From positions 1-8,544 of the forward strand of contig JAOUQB010000081.1 in assembly GCA_029879555.1 (NCBI GenBank): 8,544 nt of DNA, in the 5' to 3' direction. Below are positions 1-7,004 of this stretch, piece after piece. The position numbers were made by a program, and so were the translations under genes. Each line of letters begins with the position of its first letter. Position 1 is the stretch's first letter. Source of the DNA: Nitrospirota bacterium (lineage in GTDB: Bacteria; Nitrospirota; Nitrospiria; Nitrospirales; UBA8639). The notes below the pieces were generated by a model. It worked only from the letters and a program-made list of their open reading frames with translations. It did no database searches and had not been told where the DNA came from.

Positions 1-84
1 CAGGAGGATAGAGAACGCTAGGAGCCATCCCGGTATCTTTCTCCCACAAATCCGATAAAAACTGAGTGGCGGTTGTGTGTACAT
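1..84 (-). CDS. N-terminal fragment of an unidentified membrane-anchored or exported protein (runs off the left edge)
   Basis: The reverse strand reads ATG at 84-82 followed by 28 uninterrupted codons to the window edge. The peptide begins MYTQPPLSFYRICGRKIPGW and continues LLAFSILL. It has a short polar, positively charged start (Arg11, Arg15, Lys16) followed by a hydrophobic stretch, as in a signal peptide or N-terminal membrane anchor. The start is well supported because TAAGGAGG lies at 100-93, eight bases before the ATG. The gene lies downstream of rmuC on the same strand, with a 201-base gap, so it could be read from its own promoter or by read-through. Too little of the protein is present to name a family. 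That it is a real gene is likely; its function is unknown. Confidence 0.6.
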   Translation of the reverse strand, partial: MYTQPPLSFYRICGRKIPGWLLAFSILL

Positions 85-92
85 GGGGTAGA

Positions 93-100
93 CCTCCTTA
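93..100 (-). promoter_or_regulatory. Strong Shine-Dalgarno site for the left-edge gene
   Basis: On the minus strand this reads TAAGGAGG, close to a perfect complement of the 16S rRNA 3' end. It sits eight bases upstream of the ATG at 84. It is the best ribosome binding site in the window and is the main evidence that the truncated left-edge reading frame is real. Confidence 0.65.
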
Positions 101-161
101 CCTGATGGCTTGAAATCGGCTATCACAAGTATAGTTTATGGAATTTGTGTACGGTTTCTTA

Positions 162-189
162 AGAATAACGAAATTCTTTAAAAGGTCAA
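162..189 (-). promoter_or_regulatory. Candidate sigma70-type promoter for the left-edge gene
   Basis: On the minus strand TTGACC (189-184) matches the -35 consensus at five of six bases. After a 16-base spacer, TATTCT (167-162) matches the -10 consensus at four of six. Transcription would start near 155 and give a leader of about 70 bases. The flanking sequence is AT-rich. A second -10-like TATACT lies at 133-128 but has no good -35 partner. This is a pattern match only. Confidence 0.3.
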
Positions 190-285
190 GGCCTCATGGC
201 ATAGGAGAAGAGCCCAGCTGGGTCCTAGTGGCTCCAGAAAAAGCCAGATTGAGAAATAGCAGCTTGCCCATGAACAGGGCTTATT

Positions 286-1707
286 TTAGAGCTGCGGGGG
301 AAGCTCGTCAGCTAATTGCCGGATCATGGAGGAATCTCTGGGGGTCTGTTCCACTGGCTGAAGGTCGGGTATGTCCTTTCGTGAGTTCACACCCAGGTGC
401 TGAAATTTTCGAGCAGAAGGCAAAATGCGGTTTTCAAGTGACGTGACTGTGGCATTGTAGGACTCAACCGCACGACCCAGGGCATGACCCACCTTAGCAA
501 AATGTTCGGTCATGGTACCCATGCGTTCGGCTAATTCTTGCCCCAAAAGGCTAATACGCTGCGCTCCTTCCGCAACTTGTTCTTGCCGCCACCCATACGC
601 GATGGCTCGTAACAGGGCGATAAAGGTGGTAGGGGTGGCAATAACCACTTTTTGCGTTAATGCTGACTCGATCAATGTCGGATCCTGTTCAGCCGCAGCC
701 GCCAAAAAAGAATCGTTGGGAATGAACAAGACAACAAATTCTGGCGCAGAAGGAAATTGATCCCAATATTCTTTTGAGGCCAGTTGGCGAACGTGCGTTT
801 TGACATGGCCTGCATGGCGTTTCAATGCCATATCGCGGGATTCATCAGTATTGGCTTCTAAGCTATCGAGAAAGGCGTTCAGGGGAACTTTTGAATCAAC
901 GACTACGTCGCGTCCTGCCGGGAGCTTGACGACCATATCTGGGCGGGATCGACCCGTACTTGTTGAAACACTTTCCTGCTCATGGAAATCACAATAGGCG
1001 GACATCCCCGCTAATTCTGCTGTCTTGCGCAAAGCAATTTCTCCCCATCGGCCCCGCACGTGAGGAGAGCGTAAGGCATTCACAAGCTTGGAGGTTTCAG
1101 TTTGGAGTGTCGACTGGGCTGTCGCCAAATATTTCAATTGTTCGCTCACAGAACTAAATTCACGAAGTCGCTTATCTTCTAAATCTTTGGTTTCTTGTTG
1201 ATAGGTTCGTAAGGATTCTGAGAGTGGGCGCATTAAGGCTTCCAGAGAAGTGTGGCGATGATCCAATTCGATAGCCGTCTCGTCTTTGAGGGCTTTGAAC
1301 TTTTCTTCCGCTAAGGCCAAGAAGCCCTGATTGTTCCCGGCTAAGGCTTCCGAGGCCAAGGATCGAAAGGTGTCGGACAGCGTGAGTTTAGCCTCATCTA
1401 ACATCGTGCGTTGAGATTTGAGGTGGTATTGGGAGTCCAATAATTGTGTTTCGGCTGCGACTTTCGAGGATTCCATGAGTCGAAAATCATGGCGAAGAGT
1501 TTCATGCGCTTGCTGGACCTCCCCTAATTGGACTCGAAGGTCATCCAGTTGAGCTGTCCGCGTGGCCAGTTGGGTTTCAGCGTGCTGGAGGACTGTCAGC
1601 GTGCGATTTCGATTTATGAGAGAACAGAATGCCCACGTGAGTGCACCACCTATAAGAGCACTGGAGAGAAGCCACCAAATGGGTTGAAGATTTTGCAGAA
1701 TATTCAT
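286..1707 (-). CDS. rmuC: RmuC family DNA recombination protein
   Basis: RmuC is a membrane-anchored, coiled-coil protein with a predicted PD-(D/E)xK nuclease fold. Loss of E. coli rmuC raises inversion of short inverted repeats, so it is thought to limit that recombination; its biochemistry is poorly defined. Here residues 11-31 form one hydrophobic anchor, residues about 36-115 and 185-212 look like coiled coil, and the core follows with PHVRGRWGE (215-223). RPDMVV (255-260) and VVDSKVPL (269-276) together give the P256-D257...D271-S-K273 nuclease signature. PTTFIALLRAIAYGW (359-373) is also family-typical. The length of 473 residues is normal. The ATG at 1707 is the only usable start: an in-frame stop lies about 30 bases upstream and the next Met is residue 78. 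No clear Shine-Dalgarno precedes it. The Glu/Pro-containing tail after about 440 is non-conserved. The gene is divergent from ftsH. Confidence 0.93.
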   Translation of the reverse strand: MNILQNLQPIWWLLSSALIGGALTWAFCSLINRNRTLTVLQHAETQLATRTAQLDDLRVQLGEVQQAHETLRHDFRLMESSKVAAETQLLDSQYHLKSQRTMLDEAKLTLSDTFRSLASEALAGNNQGFLALAEEKFKALKDETAIELDHRHTSLEALMRPLSESLRTYQQETKDLEDKRLREFSSVSEQLKYLATAQSTLQTETSKLVNALRSPHVRGRWGEIALRKTAELAGMSAYCDFHEQESVSTSTGRSRPDMVVKLPAGRDVVVDSKVPLNAFLDSLEANTDESRDMALKRHAGHVKTHVRQLASKEYWDQFPSAPEFVVLFIPNDSFLAAAAEQDPTLIESALTQKVVIATPTTFIALLRAIAYGWRQEQVAEGAQRISLLGQELAERMGTMTEHFAKVGHALGRAVESYNATVTSLENRILPSARKFQHLGVNSRKDIPDLQPVEQTPRDSSMIRQLADELPPQL

Positions 1708-1953
1708 AAGAAATAAGGCTGAAATGGTGAGGGACTAGCTAGAAGATAGTCTAGCCTGGCAAATCTGGGTACGTCTTTTCAACTCTTTCTTTAAAATTCA
1801 TACAGTAGGGCGTGCCTGATTGTCATGAAGGGGTATATGGTCCAACCGTTCTGAAAGCTGTCTTCATAGACGAGATCCGCATTCTTGGGTACAGTACCTG
1901 GAAGTCATACGAATAGAAGTCCCTTAGGCATGAGATAACAGGGGGAAGTTTTT
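1708..1953. other. Divergent intergenic region between rmuC and ftsH
   Basis: This 246-base gap must hold promoters for both flanking genes. No ORF worth calling is visible. On the plus strand a weak promoter candidate and an overlapping palindrome lie at 1885-1913 (listed separately). On the rmuC side I found no -35/-10 pair with acceptable spacing. A 5-bp inverted repeat, GACTA (1733-1737) and TAGTC (1747-1751), is too short to interpret. Confidence 0.5.
1885..1913 (+). promoter_or_regulatory. Candidate ftsH promoter overlapped by a GGTAC-A-GTACC palindrome
   Basis: TTGGGT (1885-1890) and TACGAA (1908-1913) are separated by 17 bases and would start transcription near 1920, about 34 bases before the ftsH ATG. 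The -10 match is poor. The perfect odd palindrome GGTAC-A-GTACC (1888-1898) overlaps the -35 element, a position where a repressor could act. Both parts are pattern matches without independent support. Confidence 0.25.
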
Positions 1954-3780
1954 ATGGAGAAAAAACATCGCGTTTCACTATGGTATTTCCTGATTGCATT
2001 TTGGGCGTTAATCATTCTCCAGGAAATATATGTCGCCTCTCAACATATGGATGAAGTGCCCTATTCTCAATTTAAGGCTTGGGTTCAAGACGATAAGGTG
2101 GCAGAAGTCTCGATTACATCGACAATCATTCATGGAAAGCTGAAACAGGATCGTGAATCGGAAGCCTCACAATGGTTTCAAACGGTGCGGGTGGATGATC
2201 CTGATCTGGTTCGACTGCTTGAAGAAAAACATGTGGAATTTGCGGGTGTAGTCATCAGTACCCTGTGGAAGGATGTCGCCTCATGGGTGGTGCCGATCTT
2301 AGTGTTTGCCGGAATTTGGTTTTGGCTGTTGCGAAAACTCGGCCAGGGAGCCGGCGGAGGATTTATGCGTATTGGAAAATCCAAAGCCAAAATCTATATG
2401 GAAAAAGATATTCCTACCCGCATGAAAGATGTGGCTGGAGTTGATGAAGCGACGGAGGAATTGTTGGAGGTCGTAGAATTTTTACGCACACCGGAAAAAT
2501 ATACCCGAATAGGAGGAAAGATTCCAAAGGGGGTGTTACTGGTGGGCCCGCCAGGCACAGGAAAAACCTTGCTGGCCAAGGCCATTGCGGGCGAAGCGGG
2601 CGTACCGTTTTTCTCGATTAGCGGATCTGAGTTCGTGGAAATGTTTGTGGGAGTTGGTGCGGCCAGAGTTCGCGATTTGTTCGAACAGGCTCAAGCCAAG
2701 GCGCCTTGCATTATTTTCATCGATGAGCTGGATGCGATAGGAAAGGCCAGGGGGTCAGGTCCGATGGCGCACGAAGAGCGAGAGCAAACGCTGAATCAAC
2801 TGTTGGTCGAAATGGACGGGTTCGATCCTCGGGTTGGTGTGATTATTTTAGCGGCCACGAATCGACCAGAAATCTTAGATCAAGCGCTACTTCGTGCCGG
2901 ACGGTTTGATCGGCAAGTGTTGGTTGACCGCCCGGATCGAGTCGGGCGGGCTGCGATTTTGGCCATCCATGCCAAGGCGATTAAGTTGGCTCCTGGCGTA
3001 GAATTAGAAAACATTGCGGCTATGACGCCAGGGATGGTTGGGGCTGACCTGGCCAATGTGGTGAATGAAGCCGCGTTGTTGGCGATCCGGCGGGGGCGGG
3101 AAACCGTGGAGCAACAAGACTTTCAAGAAGCGGTCGAACGCGTCATTGCAGGGCTGGAGAAGAAGAACCGCGTCCTGACCAAGGAAGAACGTCGGCGGGT
3201 GGCACATCATGAAGTCGGACATGCGTTAATTGCGATCTCGTTACCCGGTTCCGATCCGGTTCATAAAATTTCCATTATTCCGCGGGGCATCGCAGCATTG
3301 GGGTATACCCTCCAATTACCCACTGAAGATCGCTATTTATTGACACGGACAGAATTAGAAAATCGTATTGCGGTGCTGCTGGGTGGGAGAGCGGCAGAGG
3401 AATTGGTCTTTGGGGAAGCGTCGACAGGTGCGGCCGATGACTTGCAAAAGGCAACAAGTATCGCCAAACGAATGGTGAAAGACTATGGAATGAGCGAAAC
3501 ATTGGGAACGGTGGCCTTGGATCAATCGGTGAAGCCGACCTTTATGCCCACGTCTGAAAGTTATTCGGGGGCCACATATTCCGAAAAAACAGCACAAGAT
3601 ATTGACTCAGAAGTGCGACGGCTCATCGATGAACAAGGGAAGCGAGTGAAGACCTTGTTGGCGAAGTTGAAGCCAGTGTTGTTATCTGCAGCCGAGCAAT
3701 TACTTGCCCGGGAAGTCATGACCGGTGAAGAGTTGCAGGCTTTAGTTCCTCCCGAGCACAAACAACCCCTCCTTCAATAA
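1954..3780 (+). CDS. ftsH: FtsH-type ATP-dependent zinc metalloprotease
   Basis: This is a membrane-bound AAA+ protease that forms hexamers, pulls membrane and short-lived cytosolic proteins through its pore and degrades them. Two membrane segments (about residues 9-27 and 111-126) flank an extracytoplasmic domain of about 80 residues. The AAA+ module has Walker A GPPGTGKT (198-205), pore motif FVG (231-233), Walker B IIFIDELD (253-260) and a second region of homology with arginine fingers R314 and R317. The peptidase has HEVGH (419-423) for zinc and catalysis, with D496 in the STGAADDL segment as likely third ligand. All catalytic residues are present. The common HEAGH is HEVGH here, and the linker after Walker B reads [13 protein letters not shown], so this may be a second, divergent paralogue rather than the main housekeeping copy. 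At 608 residues it is slightly short for the family. The ATG at 1954 follows a purine-rich GGGGGAAG (1941-1948). It converges with the next gene, 23 bases away. Confidence 0.95.
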   Translation: MEKKHRVSLWYFLIAFWALIILQEIYVASQHMDEVPYSQFKAWVQDDKVAEVSITSTIIHGKLKQDRESEASQWFQTVRVDDPDLVRLLEEKHVEFAGVVISTLWKDVASWVVPILVFAGIWFWLLRKLGQGAGGGFMRIGKSKAKIYMEKDIPTRMKDVAGVDEATEELLEVVEFLRTPEKYTRIGGKIPKGVLLVGPPGTGKTLLAKAIAGEAGVPFFSISGSEFVEMFVGVGAARVRDLFEQAQAKAPCIIFIDELDAIGKARGSGPMAHEEREQTLNQLLVEMDGFDPRVGVIILAATNRPEILDQALLRAGRFDRQVLVDRPDRVGRAAILAIHAKAIKLAPGVELENIAAMTPGMVGADLANVVNEAALLAIRRGRETVEQQDFQEAVERVIAGLEKKNRVLTKEERRRVAHHEVGHALIAISLPGSDPVHKISIIPRGIAALGYTLQLPTEDRYLLTRTELENRIAVLLGGRAAEELVFGEASTGAADDLQKATSIAKRMVKDYGMSETLGTVALDQSVKPTFMPTSESYSGATYSEKTAQDIDSEVRRLIDEQGKRVKTLLAKLKPVLLSAAEQLLAREVMTGEELQALVPPEHKQPLLQ

Positions 3781-3803
3781 TCGTTGCGCTTCACGCCGAG
3801 CGT

Positions 3804-4739
3804 TTAGTGGCTGCCTTGATGCCCCTGGTCTTCATGCGTGACCTGAATGTCGATTTTTCGACCTTCCCGCTCTAAGGCTCGAGTTCCAAATCGATAAGTC
3901 TCAGACATCGTGGTATGTGCCATCCGACGATCTCGAGGTTCTGGAAATTCCATTCGGGTGGTCATTGTTTCGTTGGCCAGGACGACAACTTTCATGTCCA
4001 AAAAACCCGCCATGCCTGGGTGCCAGGCCACCAATTTATAGACACCTTCTGGAATGTCCGGAAGTGTGAAATGACCTTCTTTATCGGTGACGGCGTAATA
4101 CGGATTGTGAACCGCCAGTCCCCATGCCTGCATATACGGATGAAATCCACATTCCAGGAAAAAGGTTCGTCGGCCTTGTGTGAGTTGAATCGTGTCGATC
4201 ATCGCTTCACCCGGATTATGTTGATGATCGCCAAGCAGGTTCTTGGGGTGAAAGGGGTTGAGGCGGAGTGGACGGTGAAGCATCACCTTTGTTCCAAAGG
4301 GGGCGGTTTCATAAATGAGAACATCATGGATAATGGGGTCCATGTTGACGATATGAATGGGTTGTGAGTCACGTACGGCTAACACCCATGGGGTAAACAC
4401 ACAGTCTTCTACCATCACTTGGGCCGGTTGGGTTTCAGGAAAGGGTTTGCCTTGAGTAATCCCTTCTAGGAACACCACCGCATATTGTAGACCTCCATCA
4501 GGAGAGACTTGAAATTCATCTACCAAACGCCAGCCGGTGCCGGTAGATATCCGACCGCAAAATTCCGTGTCGTTATTCGTGATGAGGGAAAAGGCTAAGG
4601 GGGGTGGTTCTTTGCCGGAGAGTGTGACCTTGCCGGTAATGGTGCCTCCATTTGTCACGGTGGATTCTGTATAGGCAAAAGCCGTCGTAGAAAGCCCCAG
4701 AGTTAGTCCGATTGTGATAAATCTCAACGCGAATCTCAT
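3804..4739 (-). CDS. Secreted cupredoxin-like protein with a carboxypeptidase-regulatory-like domain
   Basis: Residues 1-22 are a clear signal peptide (Arg-containing start, hydrophobic core, AFA cleavage site before Y23), so the mature protein is periplasmic or extracytoplasmic. The central part resembles a cupredoxin fold: H138 in DPIIHDV, then C197-G-F-H200-P-Y-M203. This His...Cys-x2-His-x2-Met set fits a type-1 copper site and matches a family of plastocyanin-like proteins often misnamed methylamine utilisation proteins. Directly after it, residues about 214-240 (YYAVTDKEGHFTLPDIPEG to VAWHPGM) are a carboxypeptidase-regulatory/CNA-B-type beta-sandwich segment. Two other cysteines, C61 and C113, could form a disulfide. 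The C-terminus is His-containing (H302, H307, H311). The ATG at 4739 is preceded by AAAGGA (4752-4747) with a 7-base spacer. It is transcribed alone. Function is unproven: electron transfer or copper binding is inferred from the ligand pattern. Confidence 0.75.
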   Translation of the reverse strand: MRFALRFITIGLTLGLSTTAFAYTESTVTNGGTITGKVTLSGKEPPPLAFSLITNNDTEFCGRISTGTGWRLVDEFQVSPDGGLQYAVVFLEGITQGKPFPETQPAQVMVEDCVFTPWVLAVRDSQPIHIVNMDPIIHDVLIYETAPFGTKVMLHRPLRLNPFHPKNLLGDHQHNPGEAMIDTIQLTQGRRTFFLECGFHPYMQAWGLAVHNPYYAVTDKEGHFTLPDIPEGVYKLVAWHPGMAGFLDMKVVVLANETMTTRMEFPEPRDRRMAHTTMSETYRFGTRALEREGRKIDIQVTHEDQGHQGSH

Positions 4740-4797
4740 GAATCAATCCTTTGGTAAAGCAATAAAATGGTAATTGAAATAACCTCGAATTCTAAGG

Positions 4798-4817
4798 AAT
4801 TTCCGAGCTCAATTTCC
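4798..4817 (-). repeat. Direct repeat AATTTCC separated by GAGCTC, upstream of the cupredoxin-like gene
   Basis: AATTTCC occurs at 4798-4804 and again at 4811-4817 with the palindrome GAGCTC between them, giving a 13-base period. It lies about 60-80 bases before the minus-strand start at 4739, where a promoter or regulator site would be expected. A chance origin is quite possible in a sequence this short. Confidence 0.3.
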
Positions 4818-5017
4818 AGTCCCCCCGACATCCACCGAAAAAAATCTTACGTCCGCGATTTCTCAGGCTAAGAGCATCCACCCGCATAGAAAGAATGACA
4901 ATCTAAGAAGTCGTTGTCGCATTCGGCTACACACCTGACACGTACCGCTGTCGCTCTTTTCCACACTTGAGAATCCTGTTCCTTCCAGGTAGAGACCTTT
5001 TTTTGGGTATTCCCCTG

Positions 5018-5052
5018 TATTTCCCTGAGCATGTTTGGTCTAAAGGGAAATA
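5018..5052. repeat. 9-bp perfect inverted repeat upstream of the POR operon
   Basis: TATTTCCCT (5018-5026) and AGGGAAATA (5044-5052) are perfect inverse complements separated by 17 bases. The outer CC (5014-5015) and GG (5053-5054) could extend the pairing across a small bulge. The element ends 77 bases before the POR gamma start. It is either a bipartite binding site for a dimeric regulator or a stem-loop in the leader RNA. No T-run follows the right arm, so it is not a standard terminator. Confidence 0.45.
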
Positions 5053-5129
5053 GGCATATCTCTTGCCAAATCTCTTTATGACGATCTCTGAGGGAGCAGA
5101 AGAGCCTAACTTAAACATCTTATGTATCA

Positions 5130-5702
5130 ATGATTGAAATACGAATTCATGGGCGAGGAGGGCAGGGGGTGGTCACGGCTGCTGAGTTGCTCGCTTCGGC
5201 TGCATTTCGAGATGGGAAGGTGGCTCAAGCGTTTCCCAGTTTCGGATCTGAACGCATGGGAGCTCCGGTCACCGCATTTTGCCGAATCAGCACTATTTCT
5301 ATTCGCAGCAGAGAACCGGTGGGGCATCCCAATGTGTTACTCATTCTGGATTCGACGCTGCTACATCAGATGGATGTCTTTCGTGGGCTTTCTGATCAAG
5401 GAATTGTTTTGATGAATTCGACGCGAAAGGTTGAAGAACTCGGTCTGAAAGATTGGATGTTTCAACACCCTGAAGTCGAGTTCTATAGTTTCCCAGCATC
5501 TGATTTAGCCGAAAGACACCTAGGGCGGTCAATATCCAACGTCGGCATGGTTTCAGGTTTTGCCTCCATCACAGGAGCGCTGACCAAAGAGTCAGTCCAG
5601 TCCGCCATTAAAGAAAAATTTCCTGGCAAATTGGGTGAAGTGAACGCTCTGGTTGCCGATGAGGCATTTGAGTATGTGTCGTCTCATCCCGTCCAAGCCT
5701 AA
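5130..5702 (+). CDS. porC: Pyruvate:ferredoxin oxidoreductase, gamma subunit
   Basis: This is the gamma subunit of a 2-oxoacid:ferredoxin oxidoreductase, which with alpha and beta converts pyruvate + CoA to acetyl-CoA + CO2, or the reverse in autotrophs. The 190 residues match the usual gamma length. GRGGQG (8-13) and FPSFGSERMGAPV (35-47) are diagnostic of the family; the latter is shared by POR-type gamma subunits. There is no transmembrane segment, as expected for a cytosolic enzyme. The ATG at 5130 is the only possible start, because an in-frame TAA lies at 5112 with no ATG, GTG or TTG between, and the resulting N-terminus is exactly family-typical. Oddly, no Shine-Dalgarno lies at the right distance; the nearest purine run, AGGGAG, is at 5091-5096. 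It is the first gene of the operon, 27 bases before alpha. Pyruvate as substrate is inferred mainly from the alpha and beta subunits. Confidence 0.92.
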   Translation: MIEIRIHGRGGQGVVTAAELLASAAFRDGKVAQAFPSFGSERMGAPVTAFCRISTISIRSREPVGHPNVLLILDSTLLHQMDVFRGLSDQGIVLMNSTRKVEELGLKDWMFQHPEVEFYSFPASDLAERHLGRSISNVGMVSGFASITGALTKESVQSAIKEKFPGKLGEVNALVADEAFEYVSSHPVQA

Positions 5703-5729
5703 GGTGTTTTCATTTGCGATGAGGAACCG

Positions 5730-6983
5730 GTGAAACAACAAATTGAAGGCTCCCAAGCTGTCGCGCAGGCCGTGGCCCTCTGTCGCCCGGAAGTCATGGC
5801 CTGTTACCCAATATCTCCACAAACGCATATTGTCGAAACCCTGTCCCGAAAAGTGAAGGCCGGAGAAATTGGCAATTGTCAATTTCTGAATGTTGAATCG
5901 GAGATTGGGGCATTAAGTGTGCTCATTGGGGCCTCAGCCATGGGAGCGCGAACGTATACGGCGACGACTAGCCAAGGGCTCTTATTTATGGCTGAAGCCG
6001 TATATAACGCGGCAGGATTAGGCTTGCCAATTGTGATGACCATAGCCAACCGTGCGGTGGGCTCGCCCATCAATATCTGGAACGATCATTCCGACAGCAT
6101 GGCCATGCGTGATGCCGGGTGGCTGCAGCTGTTTGCTGAAGACAATCAAGAAGCTCTTGATTTGCACATTCAGGCCTTTCGCTTGGCCGAGGAACTGAGC
6201 TGTCCGGTCATGGTCTGCATGGACGGGTATATCCTCACGCATGCATTCGAAGCGGTCGATCTACCAGTACAAGAGCAGGTCGATGCCTTCTTGCCGCCTT
6301 TTGAACCCGTTCAAGTGTTGGACCCTCAGGATCCTATATCCATTGGAGCCATGGTTGGGCCTGAGGCCTTTGCAGAAGTGCGCTACCTGGCCCATCACAA
6401 ACATCTGCAAGCTTTGGAGGCGATTCCACGAATCAGTCAAGAATTTCAGGAGATCTTCCAGCGACCCTCTGGTGGTTTGTTGAAGCTGTATTCCACGGAT
6501 GAGGCCGAAACCCTTCTGCTGGCCTTGGGCTCAGTGAATGGCACGATCAAAGATGCCGTCGATGATTTACGAGCGGAGGGCTGGCCTGTCGGAGCCATAC
6601 AGCTCTGTTCCTATCGGCCATTTCCCTCGCACGCGCTTCGCTATGCCATCCAAAATGCCAAGCGGGTGATTGTGATTGAAAAAGATTTGGCCGTAGGGAA
6701 GGGGGGGATTGTGTCCAGTGAGGTCAAGCTAGCCTTGCAGGGATTACCGACTCTTGTGGATACCGTCATCGCTGGTCTTGGAGGGCGTCCGATTTCCAAA
6801 GCCGCCATCATTGACATCGTGAAGGCAGCATGTTTGGAAGGGCTGGAAGAGCCGCATTTCCTGGATCTGAATTGGGAAGCGATCAATCGAGAGTTAACCA
6901 GACAAGCAGGGCAACGACGATCTGGTCCGACGCCGGAAAATCTTCTTCGCGAAATGGGTCTATCGGGTGGAAAGACTGTTTAA
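5730..6983 (+). CDS. porA: Pyruvate:ferredoxin oxidoreductase, alpha subunit
   Basis: This subunit holds the pyrimidine-binding (domain I) half of the thiamine-diphosphate site and the substrate pocket. EGSQAVAQAV (6-15) and YPISPQTHIVE (26-36) open domain I, with T32 in the position of the substrate-binding threonine. NVESEIGALSVLIGASAMGA (54-73), TSQG (80-83), ANRAVGSPINIWNDHSDS (106-123) and AEDNQEA (136-142) follow and closely resemble pyruvate rather than 2-oxoglutarate enzymes. A transketolase-C-like domain lies at about 255-365, with YRPFPS (295-300) and IEKDLAVGKGG (316-326). The 417 residues are a little longer than many PorA proteins because of a charged C-terminal tail after about 385. 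Translation starts at GTG (5730) behind GAGG (5721-5724); the nearby ATG at 5719 is out of frame and stops after four codons. It lies 27 bases after gamma and 18 bases before beta, so one operon is very likely. Confidence 0.94.
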   Translation: MKQQIEGSQAVAQAVALCRPEVMACYPISPQTHIVETLSRKVKAGEIGNCQFLNVESEIGALSVLIGASAMGARTYTATTSQGLLFMAEAVYNAAGLGLPIVMTIANRAVGSPINIWNDHSDSMAMRDAGWLQLFAEDNQEALDLHIQAFRLAEELSCPVMVCMDGYILTHAFEAVDLPVQEQVDAFLPPFEPVQVLDPQDPISIGAMVGPEAFAEVRYLAHHKHLQALEAIPRISQEFQEIFQRPSGGLLKLYSTDEAETLLLALGSVNGTIKDAVDDLRAEGWPVGAIQLCSYRPFPSHALRYAIQNAKRVIVIEKDLAVGKGGIVSSEVKLALQGLPTLVDTVIAGLGGRPISKAAIIDIVKAACLEGLEEPHFLDLNWEAINRELTRQAGQRRSGPTPENLLREMGLSGGKTV

Positions 6984-6990
6984 CGCACAC

Positions 6991-7004
6991 GGAGAAACGT
7001 GATG
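6991..7004 (+). promoter_or_regulatory. Ribosome binding site and tandem GTG-ATG start of the POR beta gene
   Basis: GGAG (6991-6994) is followed by GTG (6999) and directly by ATG (7002) in the same frame. The spacer is 4 bases to GTG and 7 bases to ATG. The longer spacer and the stronger start codon favour ATG at 7002. The choice changes the protein by one residue only. Confidence 0.55.

Larger units (their letters stand above)
4740..5129. other. 390-base intergenic region between the divergent cupredoxin-like gene and the POR operon
   Basis: This region should hold promoters in both directions. Reading frames here are short, cross known gene starts or use weak start codons, and their products look random, so I call no gene. 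The left part carries a 7-bp direct repeat near the cupredoxin-like gene. The right part carries a 9-bp inverted repeat about 80 bases before the POR gamma start. A weak plus-strand promoter candidate is TTGAGA (4967-4972), 17 bases, TAGAGA (4990-4995). No tRNA-like or other RNA gene was recognised. Confidence 0.5.

Noticed and set aside
210..234. Inverted repeat GAGCC/GGCTC with nested CCCAGCTGGG downstream of rmuC, possible terminator
   Set aside because: The stem is short with a 15-base loop, and no T-run follows on the minus strand.
138..446. 102-codon plus-strand frame
   Set aside because: Its 3' half is antisense to the rmuC C-terminus, it has no ribosome binding site, and its product resembles no family I know.
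3781..3803. Possible bidirectional terminator between ftsH and the convergent cupredoxin-like gene
   Set aside because: Only a 4-bp CGCT/AGCG pairing is visible in the 23-base gap, without flanking A/T runs.
3915..4367. 150-codon plus-strand frame
   Set aside because: It lies wholly antisense to the cupredoxin-like gene, whose signal peptide and motifs show that the minus strand is the coding one.
4987..5004. Small hairpin AGGT-AGAG-ACCT followed by seven T residues, possible terminator or attenuator
   Set aside because: The stem is only 4 bp, too weak for intrinsic termination, and no gene upstream on the plus strand needs a terminator there.
4927..5130. 67-codon minus-strand frame in the intergenic region before porC
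   Set aside because: It begins at a TTG overlapping the porC start codon, lacks a convincing ribosome binding site, and the product looks random.
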